A stretch of DNA of 64,000 nt, taken from the NCBI RefSeq assembly GCF_000740895.1, contig NC_025261.1:62001-126000 (forward strand), in the 5' to 3' direction. Made by a program: the position numbers and the translations under genes. The notes under the pieces were generated by a model. The model made no database searches and was not told the DNA's origin. It saw only the letters and a list, made by a program, of their open reading frames with translations. Below are positions 19,996-30,424 of this stretch, piece by piece. The DNA comes from Theileria orientalis strain Shintoku (lineage: Eukaryota; Apicomplexa; Aconoidasida; Piroplasmida; Theileriidae). The first letter of the stretch is position 1. Each line of letters starts with the position of its first letter.

Positions 19996-21453
19996 ATGCA
20001 ATTTTTCGATGATTTGCCTTTCCGTCCTCTGGACCTAAATTTCGGTCCAGCAATGCTTGCTAAGGAGGACAAGCATCCCGACAAACTTGATTTATCACTG
20101 GGTGTTTATCGTTCAGCTGAGGGGGAGCCCTTTATGTTCGAGTAAGACTATATTTATCACTAGAAACACCCGGATTTTCATTATTTTTTAGTGTGGTTAA
20201 GGAGGTGAGGGCTCAAATAGCCGGCAACCCAAATCAGTTGGAGGAATATCTTTCCCTACTTGGAAACACACAATTATCTCAGGCTTCTAGGGACTTGTTG
20301 TTCAAGTGCAAGGACACCGACGAGGAAGAGTATAAAAAGCTATGTGAACGTATATGCTCAATACACGCCGCTTCAGCAACCAACGGAATATTTATAGGAC
20401 TGTTGTTCCTGAAGTTTAACATAAAGGACGCCAATGTACGTTTACATAGGTTTATTTATTTGAAATGTCAATGACTATGTGTTGCACATGTCCGCGGATA
20501 TTTTATAAACTCATGTGTATTTATTTTAACACCCTTACATCGTGTGTATATATTCATTTAAACCCTCACATATTTTTAGAGAGCCTTTACCAGTAGGCCT
20601 TGCTGGGTTGGATATCCGACCATAGTCGACAACACTCGTCTTGAGTATGGTGAATATCCGTACCTGAATAAGGACTCAACCTTGGACATGGAAGGAATGC
20701 TTAGTTACTTCGAGACTCTACGCAGGGGCGACATACTACTCCTTCAGGTTTCCGCACACAACCCCTGTGGAGTTGACCCGACAAAGGAGCAGTGGAATCA
20801 AATAGCCCAGGTGGTGAAAAGGAAGGAGCTCATACCCTTCCTAGATATAGCCTACCAGGGCTACGCTTCCGGCGACTTGGAGGAGGACTCGTACGCCGTA
20901 CGTCTTTTTGCGACCATGGGCGTTGACTTCTTCGTCGCCCACTCCTTTTCAAAGATGATGACAGTGTACGCCGGCAGAGTGGGCTGCCTCCACCTCGTAC
21001 GTTCACCATACTTTAACGCTTTTTCAGGTCATGCACAGGAACGATCTGGCTCTTAGGGAGAAGGTGCTGTCCAATCTCAGACACATATGTAGAGGGGTTC
21101 ACGGCACTCCAGTTCGTCTCTACTCTGAGGTTGTGCACAAGATTGTGACTACGCCTTCGCTTAAGGAGCGGTGGCTTGTGGAACTAGGCAAGGCCTACAA
21201 CCGCGTAAAGAGCGCCAGAGTCCATCTTTACAACAAACTGATAGAGCACAAGGTCGTTGGCAACTGGGACCACGTTTACAACCAGAAGGGCATGTTCTGT
21301 TACCTGAACATACCCGAGCACAAGGTCGACTTGCTCAGGACGCGCCACCATATATACCTTATATCCAACTCTCGCCTATGTGTGGCTCAGCTGAACGAAA
21401 AAAGAGCCGAAAGAGTCGCTCTCGCCCTTAAGGACGTTCTTGAGAACGAATAA
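19996..21453 (+). CDS. Aspartate aminotransferase
   Basis: Four exons, introns 20142-20191, 20436-20579 and 20997-21027, 410 residues from ATG at 19996. Fold-type I PLP residues are visible: substrate/PLP motif HNPCGVDPT, the cofactor Asp and Tyr in PFLDIAYQGYASG, the Schiff-base Lys in SFSKMM followed by YAGRVG, and the substrate-carboxylate Arg in NSRLCVAQL near the end. The start, FRPLDLNFGPAMLAKEDKHPDKLDLSLGVYR with its GVYR segment, is typical of class Ia enzymes. No leader peptide precedes it, so it is probably cytosolic. Reaction: aspartate + 2-oxoglutarate to oxaloacetate + glutamate, linking amino-acid and carbon metabolism. Confidence 0.95.
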
Positions 21454-21554
21454 ACCTTAATTTGTTCCCTCTTATATCTACTGGATTCTACACATTGGGC
21501 ATTTCCCAATTTTAGCCTCAATTTTTTTATTTTTTTCTTCATTTCTACTTATCC

Positions 21555-22405
21555 ATGTATTATAAAAGGGTTCTGAAGCGGAATCACTGGAATATTTTAA
21601 AAAATGAGCTCGTAAATTTGTTTTCCCAGAATAGTCGGGACACCAGTGTTACTTTGGACGTTTTGGACTGGCCGGCCTTCGTTCAGAAGGAACACCTTCT
21701 CGACAAGGGCCTGGTTCCAGGTCTCATCTCTGGCTTCGGCCCCTTGCGTAAAATCTGCATCAAAACCTCCCTTGTTCATCCCCTGGCCTTCGATGAACAG
21801 TTCGGCCATTTGAGCTACCTTTTCACAGGAAGGTTGTACAATCTCAATTACAAAGGAACCATTGAGAAGTGTGTAATATCTAACGTTCAATGCGATCCCC
21901 TCGAGAAGTCAGTTTACTTCATTAGGTTCAAGAGGCATGTGGAGGGTCAGATTTCTGAGGTCAATATTCCCTGCACACTTGTCGGCTTAATGGCTTCTCC
22001 CGCCTATTTAAAAGGTAACATTCATATTTTTACTAAATTTTTGATTTTCTCCACGTTTACTATTATTTTTCAGGTTATCATGTTGAGCTCATGATGCCTA
22101 CCATTAAGTGTGAAGTTGCTGGCTCTTACGTTCCTCCTCCCTTTCAAATAGACGTTTCCAAGCTCGATTACGAGCATCCTTTCAGGTCGATTTACTTGAA
22201 GGACATTGAACACCTTCTTCCCCTGGACGAAAGTGTTCTCTTTCACCGTGACTACGACTTGGCTTCTCAGGAGGTAGTCTGCACTTATCTTCCTGGCACT
22301 TTGCCTGAGCAGCCCCTTCCTCCTGACTACGTTGACCCCAATTTCTTAAATAAGAAGGGCACTCGGATTCACTTAACACACAAAGGCTTTTGGCCCAAAC
22401 AGTGA
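21555..22405 (+). CDS. Ribosomal protein bL25 (TL5/CTC type), organellar
   Basis: Two exons (intron 22015-22073), 263 residues from ATG at 21555. The core FIRFKRHVEGQISEVNIPCTLVG matches the beta domain of bacterial L25, and the second exon brings the TL5/CTC domain: PPPFQIDVSKLDYEHPFRSIYLKDI, ending in a short tail. The first 30 residues are basic with few acids (MYYKRVLKRNHWNILKNE), suggesting import into mitochondria, though the apicoplast cannot be excluded. bL25 binds 5S rRNA in bacteria, so its organellar job here is inferred. It converges on cyclophilin with 162 bp between stops. Confidence 0.82.
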
Positions 22406-22567
22406 TTTTTCAATATATGTTTAAGCACACTCATATTATTTTACTCATTTATTCGCACTTACTAATTTCTTTTATCTCAGCATGATATTACCTATTTACA
22501 CACATTATTTACTTTTATGAACATATTAATTTCTGTTAAATGGAAACACTTTTGACCTAGTTATTTT

Positions 22568-23282
22568 CTAAAGTTCCTCTACTTTACAGGACTTTATCAG
22601 CGTCGTCTTCCTGGGCATTCCTGCTTGTGACCCTGTTGCTTCAATTGCTTGAAGCACGTACTCTCCCTCTACCAGCTCTCCGAAAACAACGTGATGTCCG
22701 TTCAGCCAGCTTGTCGCCACTGTTGTGATATAAAACTGAGATCCGTTGGTGTTTGGGCCTGATTCACTGTTATTCTTCTCAACTAACCTCTGTTTGCCAT
22801 TGCGATCACGTGTCTCTTGTGTAAGGCTGTGAAGTTTTCATCTTCGAATGATTCTCCGTAAATGCTCAGGGAGCCCGTTCCGTTTTTGTTGACGATATCT
22901 CCCCCCTGATGATATTCGTTTAATTGCAAGATTCAATCGATTTTTCCCACTAACTATAACATACCTGGACCATAAAGTTGGGGATGATTCTGTGGAACGG
23001 CACATTTACGTATGAATATGATTTTCCTTCGATCTCGGTGCCCGTACAGAATGCCAGGAAGTTCTTCACGGTTTTTGGGACCAAATCTCCGTACATTCCC
23101 AGGACCAAGGTTTCCTGTGGGTTGTTATCCGTCTGAACTCCGAGGTGTACATGATGGGTTATCTTGTGAGTGGCTTCTGGCTGTGGTACTTGTGGTACTT
23201 CCTCATATTTCGATTCGGCTGAAAAGACAAAAAAGAATGCTAATAAATGAAAATAGGTAAACTTAACTCCAACTTTTTTCAT
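22568..23282 (-). CDS. Secreted/ER cyclophilin peptidyl-prolyl isomerase
   Basis: Three exons, introns 22964-22906 and 22787-22759 (29 nt), 208 residues. The N-terminus ([21 protein letters not shown]) is a signal peptide. The domain has [14 protein letters not shown] with catalytic Arg and Phe, [32 protein letters not shown], and [17 protein letters not shown] with the Trp that contacts cyclosporin A in sensitive cyclophilins. There is no C-terminal KDEL-like signal (ends CKVEEL), so the protein may be exported from the ER. Role: proline isomerisation in secretory-pathway folding, or outside the cell. It diverges from NTF2. Confidence 0.93.
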
Positions 23283-23855
23283 TTATACAACAACAACGTG
23301 AAGATTTAATTATAGATAAGTAAATATATTTCTATGGACCACATAAAATATGAGGGTGTAAACGAGTCAAATTTTTTATTAATTGATAGCTATGAGTATG
23401 AATTGTACAGAATTATTATTTTTAATAAATAACACACATAACTTAATTGTGATAATGGATTAAATCTTTTAAATTATCGTTTTATAACATCTGATACCCT
23501 AAAAACACACATATACCATTCCAATTCAATACAAAACACATAGTAAAAACATACAATTATTGAAAATACCCATATATCTATTATACTTATTTATTTCACT
23601 GACTTAAATATGTGTATATATCCATCAATCATATATGGTATAAGAATCTTATATTAATATCATCATCAGAAAGTATGCGTCGTTTGTTTCAAGTCCAAAT
23701 TCAATTATACATAATATTTAATTTATACTTACTTTTACGTTGTATGTGTACCCCATCCCTTCCTTTCTGTGATTACAACACTATTATTAGCATCACATTT
23801 AATTGATCTGCATAAAAAAGTTTGGAATACTTTGTTGCAACAGATATCGATAAAA
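23283..23855. other. Intergenic region between cyclophilin and NTF2
   Basis: 573 bp, very AT-rich, between diverging starts, with repeated ATACACA/ACACATA-like words near 23505-23550. No coding frame longer than about 60 codons and no RNA signature seen. Confidence 0.4.
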
Positions 23856-24436
23856 ATGGATACCCAGTTTGACCAAATTGGAAAACAATTTGCTAATATG
23901 TACTACACCTTTATGGAGTCTGATAGGTAACTAATATGTTTCATTGATTACTAATCAGTATTCTCAAAAATAACGAATCGTCTGATATATTACGTATAGG
24001 AAGTCTTTGGCTCAGTTCTATACAAATGATAGTATGATGACTTTTGAGCAGAACCAATTTAAGGGACAGACTCAGATTTTGGAAAAGATAATGTCACTTC
24101 CCCCTTCTAAGCATACATTAGTAACTTGTGATTGCCAACCTTCGCCGAATAACGGAATTGTTGCTTGTATTACAGGTATTTAAATACATTTTACCTATCA
24201 CTCATATCGCTCACACGTATTTCGTATAGGTGATGTATCTCTCGATAGCAATCGTCCTATGAAGTTTTCTCATGTTTTTCAGCTATTTCCTAACGGCAAT
24301 AGTTACTTTGGTATGTATACTTATGTTTAGATCAATACACGTTTTTGCCTCTATCTTCTTAATATATTTTAATATATACGCAACATTAATTTACTTTTTA
24401 GTGTTGAACGACATTTTCCGTTTGTGTATCGGCTAA
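23856..24436 (+). CDS. NTF2: Nuclear transport factor 2
   Basis: Four short exons with introns 23927-23999, 24176-24229 and 24311-24401, 120 residues, exactly NTF2-sized. No single exon exceeds 59 codons, so the gene is invisible without splicing. Start ATG at 23856: MDTQFDQIGKQFANMYY, then F-MESDR-KSLAQFYTNDSMMTFE, QFKGQTQILEKIMSLP, TCDCQPSPNNGIV and FSHVFQLFPNGNSYFVLNDIFRL. The order matches the cone-shaped NTF2 dimer fold. Known role: carrying RanGDP through the nuclear pore for recycling. All phases join cleanly. Confidence 0.93.
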
Positions 24437-24860
24437 ATCTTACAAATTTGCTTCTACAATTATACCATTACAATTAATATTCTAGTAAAATCACGAATCT
24501 ACACATTTTTTATATTATCTCCCATTTGTTTTACAAAAAATATCTTGTTATACTCTCATATAGTGGTTTTAGCTCAATTAAATATTGTTTCTCATTTTTT
24601 GGGTGGGGAGGACATTTACACATTCTTTTGATGTGCATTGGCATAATTCGGTTTATTTTGTGTATAATAGACGACAATCGGTCATATTTAATTCAAATAT
24701 CACTAGTGTACAATATAATAACTTTTATTAAACCGTGTATTTTAGTTTCAACAATTTTGTCTAATTTGTAATTAAAATCAACATGAATGCTTACACATTT
24801 TAATTGTTTCACTCAAAAATAGAGTTTGATAAGTTTTAATTATATTCTGTAAATTATAGA
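24437..24860. other. Intergenic region upstream of the large secreted protein
   Basis: 424 bp of AT-rich DNA with TTACACAT at 24791-24798, about 65 bp before the next start. An open frame of about 80 codons at 24526 lacks an initial ATG and looks like AT-rich chance. Confidence 0.4.
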
Positions 24861-27800
24861 ATGAAAATACACAAATTTAAGCCTATTGTTTATATTTTGT
24901 CTATTTGCATCTTCTTAATCGGAAAATCTTTCAACACATTCACAAAAGCTGCTCCGATTAATCATAACGTTTTTGAATTATTTCAGAATATAGACAAGGA
25001 ATCGAATCTCACAGCTAATACTAGTACGTTTCCCAATGTTAACATTCTTTTATAGATAAGGTCGTTTTCAAGTTACTTCTCAATCCAGGTAAGCTCATTT
25101 TGAAGATTCACACACACAAACTTATTATCTGTTCATAGATATTTTTACATATATTTTAAAATTTTATATTCCTTCATGTTTGATTAATTCAATTTTCGAT
25201 TAGTGGATGACGATGACAATCTTCTTAATTTTCATCTAAAGTTAAAGTCGACTCTTTGGCTTACTTCCGACGAGTTTACCGCTCTGAAGAATTATTTGAG
25301 CGATACTGATCTTTCAAACGCCCTGAAGATAATCCGACGAAAGTTTTTCAGAAGATACCATTCCAAAGAAATAACTAATGATAACTTAAAGTATAGGCTC
25401 TTGAGCGCCCTGGCCTTTACTTCCATACAGGGCCAGGTACATTTACTTAGGAACCGCCTCAACGACACTCACCCTGAGCTCCTACTTCTAGTTTCAGGTA
25501 CGCTTGTGATTTATTCCTCTTTTAACAAATTATTTTAGGGTACAAGACTAGTCACAGAGACCCTAATGAATGGAAGCCTTTGACGTCAACTTCCGAAGAC
25601 TTCATGTTTTTCGTCGAGAATGGGCCTGGGAAAACTACTTCGACTCCTGCGGTGACTGTTTCTTCTGAATACGATAAGAATTACTATGACAAAATTCTCT
25701 TTAGCGGAATCAAGCACCTGGGTATTACTTCAGGTGCACCTGCTACATCTAATGAACAAACGAAACCTTTACCGGAGCCGGTTAAAGAACCGCAACAATC
25801 TGTTCCTACAAAAGAAACCGGTTCCACCAGTCCTGACAACAACCAGAATGACTTAATAGACCTCAATTCTCGGGCTTCTAATCCCCCAAAAGTCAACGAG
25901 AACCCATTCGAATCTCCTAAGAGAACTCCAACGGAATGGCCTAGTCAACCGAATCATGAGCAACCTTCAACTTCTCAAGGCCATGTTCCCCGAGTTCCAC
26001 AGGAGAAAGCTCCTCCAGTTAATCAGGAGCCTCAAGCTAACAAATCCGAAGATGATAATGAGCTCAAAATACCTGATCAGCCTAGCGAGAGTGCTACACA
26101 AGAGCCAGTGTCTGTAACCAGTGAATCCGTCAATGAATCAGGTGATGAGGTATCTAGGAGAGGCCGGAAGCGCAGGTCAAACGAGTTGTCTCCAGAGGCT
26201 TACTCACCGGATGACGTCAGAATGCATAGTGTGTTTAAGTCAACTAGGTCAAGTGATGTACCTAGACCGAGACCAGCAGTGAATCCCCCGCAACCAATCA
26301 ATCCACCTCAACCAACTCCACAAGTTGACAACAACGTTGTTGACAAGGATAATCCTGTTCCTACTGAGGAGGTTAAGTCTAATCAAGCTACTGAACCTAA
26401 TCAACCAACGGCACCTGAAACCGTGGAGAATCCGGAGACTAGTGAAACACCGAGGCAACCTCAAACTACACAACTGCCGACACCGAATGACCAACCCAAA
26501 CCGCAGCAACCAACTCAAAACGTCCAGGAAGTTCAGCCTACTGAAAACTATAGGACGCCTCCCACTGAAATGGTTCATCCTGTTGAATCTGATGAGGGTG
26601 CTGAGTCCAACAAGCCTGCAGAAGCAAGCGGAAAGGGCCAACCCGAGGCTACTTGGCAACAATCTCAACCAGTCAATCCCCCGCAACCGGTGAATCCACC
26701 TCAACAGGAACAACCTGCACCGGTTGACAACAACGTTGTTGACAAAGATAATCCTGTTCCTACCGAGGAAGTTAAGTCTAATGAGCAAACTGAGTCTAAT
26801 CAGACGAAGGCTCCAGAGGTTGAAACTTCAACGCCTGAGCAAGTCTCGTCTTCACCTGGTAACAACGCCTTAACCAGCGATACTTTGAGCAATGTTAGGA
26901 AAGGGGACAACTCCGATCTCAAGACCACTTTCTCTTTGGGAGGCAGTGAAGACGCTGCCAACAAACCCAAATTTTACCAGAAGGCTGATCAGGACCAAAG
27001 CTCAGAATCGTCAGAGTCGAGTGATTCTGACGAGGAACTGGGAGAAAACGAGACCACTGCTGGCAAAACCAAAGAGGAGTTACTTGAGGAGCTTCGCAAG
27101 CGCTATTCTGAGTACAACGAAACTGATCTCATGAATAAGTTTGAGAAAGTCGACATGGAGGACATTGCAAAGGACTTTAAGTCTCCGCTCACCATAACTA
27201 TGAAGATCGACTTTTTATCAAGTGACAAGAGGATTTCAGTCCCAGTGGTCACCACTGCCAAGTTGCTTCTTCCCGAGCAAATTTTCACCATGTGCGTCAG
27301 GGAGGAGCTCACTCAGCAGTGTGCTTTTGAGTTGAAGGATAGGCTAATGGCCAGGTTCGAGGACACCAGCGCCGAGGCTTTCAAATGGGGACGTTTAGTC
27401 TCTCTTTTGCAGACTCTGGCCTTTCAGAACGACGTTTTTGTCGAGAAATATGTGATGAACAATGGGCAGGAGTCCCTGATTGAACTTGCTAAGCCATCCT
27501 TCGTGCTTCCCATGAAGACTCTCAATTTCTTGAGTCAGCTTACTGGAAAGGCCTCAAGTTCAGACAATCAGGCCTTCATCTCATTTGACTTGCTGCCCGG
27601 CCCTTTGAACATACCGTTGGGCTCAGTTGCATCTGATTTGGGGCAAAACTACGGTGTTCACGCACAGCTGTCCCGCTTTATAGACATGTATACCGATTTT
27701 GAAGTGACTCACTCACTTTTCGACCTGCCAAATAGGAAGCGCGTGTTCAAAAAGGCTGTCAGTCCAAGGGTCAGGAAAACTAGGGGCGAGAGCAATAAGG

Positions 27801-30204
27801 TTTATACTATGGAAGAGCTTCTGTCAATGAACGTCGACACCAAGGATTTGAGCAACGACATCCACTTTATTCTTTCAAGTAACTTTTCACCCATTTTAAA
27901 ATTAGTTAACTTTAATTACATAGATATTTTTACTGGAAACCACTATAATATTTTATAGGCTATGAAAAGGCGCTTTACTCTGTGCCCAAGAGGCTTAGTG
28001 GCTACAAGTTGCTTTGGGAGACCGTTGACAAGTATCCTGAACTTCAGAGGATCTGGATCGAGGCTCTGACTCTCATGAAGTTGATGGACAAGAAGGACAA
28101 CCTGCGCAACTTTTTGGCGAACCACACCTTCAAGTACCAGGAGCTGAAGGACCTGTTCGAGATCACCTACGGCATCATTGCTGCTGACAACTACGACTCC
28201 GTCAGGGACTTTTACGAAAGCGTCGGCATCACTCAGAGGGACGTGGACACCAACCTGGCACGCGTCAAGAGCCTGTTTTTCGCCAAGACCGGGTCGAACG
28301 TCACCCGGCTTCCTCCCATGCTCAAGCCCATGCATAAGAACTGCCTGGTCAAGAACATGATCACTTCGCTCACTTCCAACGACGTCATTGAGCGCATGCA
28401 GGTAATGTACGTTCAGTGGATAAACGAGTACAAGAACGCTACTGACGGCAACTACGACTTGGCCTTCTTGTGCGCCGGCTCTGCCGTTTTACTGCAGCAT
28501 TGGCACTACTTCCAGCTCGACCAGGGCTACTATGACCCTCCCGTCCCCTTCATCACTCTCATCACCTCCTTTTCCCGGCTCGCTCAGGGCAAGTACAAGA
28601 ACCCTGAGCGGAAGAAGGAGATCAAGTCCCTGATTAACTCCAAGGCTGCCAAGCGCTGCCGCAAGTACATAAACGCCGCCGGCATTGTTGCCACCTCGCC
28701 TTACAAAACTGCCACCATCAACTTAACTCCCAAGTCTCTGCTCGGCGCCATTGGCAACGCTCTTGACGTGAGCATGGACTCTCCTCCTCTGGAGATCGCC
28801 TACGCCATGAAGGACTACTTCAAGGCCGAGTTGGGCAAGGGTCGGTACGGCAACTCCCTTGGCATTTGCATGGGACTGCAGCTCCTCCACAGGCTCAACA
28901 CCTGCTTATCTGTCGAGAGGTCCAACGACTTCTCCGTCTATATGCACGGGCTTCTTACGATGGACACCCGGCTCATTTTGGAGCGCTTCACTGAGATCGA
29001 GTCCAACGGCAAAAACATAAACAAGAACCACCAGTTCTTAAAGTTCGCCTGCACTCCCGACAATCCTACTGTTCATGAGGCCATGACTAAGCTCATGCCT
29101 CTCATTTCCACTCAATCGCACCTTGACCTCATGGACGAGCTGGTTCGGCGTGAAATGCTCAGTCCCGACCTTACTCCTGAGGGCCTCCTCGCCACCAACG
29201 AGGACACTTTGAACAAGGACGTCGTCAACCTCGAGGACGACACCACCACGCTGCTGGAGACCTTTGAGGACACCAGTCCCAGGTCTCTGCTTGAAATCGC
29301 AGACGAGGTCTCCTACGGCCTCGAGGACGACGACTCTGGAGCTGACGGAACTGACTCTTCTTTCGTTCAGCAGGGCGAGGCTCGTGGCGAGTACTCCTTC
29401 GAGCTCGAGTCTGTGGGCCTGCCTGACTTCGACTCCATGGACTCCCTGTACAGGAAGCTGTTCTCTCCCTCCGCGGCCAGCTTCATTCCCCGTTCTCTGA
29501 ACCACAAGGTCTTCTCTCAGCTGTTCAGTCCTCACCACGGCCTCGGCTACGCTTCCGCTGGCCTCGGCGGCTCTCTCGACGACGACCTCGCCCTCATAAC
29601 CTTTGACATCCGGATGATGCCCTCCGATGCCACTGACGAGCTCGTCTCTCTCGATGTCCCCTTTTCCTTCCATGAGAAGGAGCTCGACCTCATCGAGTCT
29701 CTCGAGTCCACTGCTCTTCTTCGTCTTCTTCTCTATAGGATTAAGAAGCGGATCGACTCTCTCGAGTTCGACCTGAAGCACGAGCAGCTAAAGAGGCACG
29801 CTCTCGAGCTTGCCAAGGCTCGTAACGTAGAGCACATCAGCATTCCTGTTCACGAGATGGTCGCCAAGGGCAATGTCGACCTAAACACTTACCGTGGCCT
29901 TCTCCGCGTCCTTGAGTCCATGCCTGAGGACGGCTTCTACTTCGAGGACGAGGGGCTTGCTGTTCCCAGCGAGCGTGTCGGCCGCCTTGCCGCCAAGCGC
30001 ATTTCCAAGAGCCTTTATCGTAACAGGAAGCGCAGGTCTTCCAGGAAATCTTCCGGCGGCCACTCTCGCGGCTTCGACGAGCCCGTCCTGATTCTTCAGG
30101 TAATCGACCCTGTCGACGACACTGACATAAACGAGCTCACCATGCCTCATGAGCACGTCAAGAAGCACGACAAGCTGTTTTACGAGAAGATGACTGAGCT
30201 ATAG
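24861..30204 (+). CDS. Large secreted proline-rich protein, candidate rhoptry-neck-type protein
   Basis: Five exons (introns 25024-25055, 25089-25203, 25498-25538, 27879-27958; exon 2 is only 33 nt), 1691 residues. The start MKIHKFKPIVYILSICIFLIG is a signal peptide. Residues about 160-650 are disordered and rich in Pro, Gln, Asn, Glu and Thr, with a 100-nt unit present twice (VDNNVVDKDNPVPTEEVKSN) and a dibasic patch RRGRKRRSN (about 26157-26183) that could be processed. From about 27050 onward the protein is folded, helical, with Cys residues in SAAK-RCRKYI and LLHRLNTCLSVE, and a region GYYDPPVPFITLITSF. There is no clear membrane span or anchor. Size, signal peptide, disordered N-terminus and large helical C-terminus suggest a rhoptry-neck or similar invasion-organelle protein, but I cannot name the family. 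Confidence 0.6.
26282..26782 (+). repeat. Duplicated proline-rich coding unit
   Basis: Copies at 26282-26383 and 26675-26782 encode N-PPQP-(I/V)-NPPQ..., then VDNNVVDKDNPVPTEEVKSN. The DNA of the second half of the unit differs at only a few third positions, so the duplication is recent or kept similar by conversion. The 290 nt between them are also Pro/Gln/Thr-rich but not a copy. Confidence 0.8.
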
Positions 30205-30424
30205 GTTTCCGTCTGTAATGTCTACCTTCTGTGACATAGTTTTTATTGTAAAATACTACCATTGCGATTTTAATTTTAATGTTTTAACTAAATTACTAAT
30301 TATTTTACCAGTTTACTCACATATATACTTGTCTGTGTGTGTATTAATGCACATATATATCTCTCAGCATTCATTTAAACAACTCTGTACTTTCACACAT
30401 CTACCTCTCTACGTACTCAATTTA

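Noticed and set aside
24526..24771. 80-codon hydrophobic frame
   Set aside because: No ATG at its start, AT-driven composition (Ile, Phe, Tyr, Leu), no partner exon or similarity.
26249..26788. 179-codon antisense frame over the proline-rich repeats
   Set aside because: Arises from the repeated plus-strand Pro/Gln codons; composition (Arg, Leu) is typical of such shadows.
29038..29781. 247-codon antisense frame in the large secreted protein gene
   Set aside because: Shadow of GC-rich coding sequence; the plus-strand protein is continuous across it.
30205..30424. Hydrophobic frame of about 70 codons after the large secreted protein
   Set aside because: AT-rich 3' flank between converging genes; no supporting signal.
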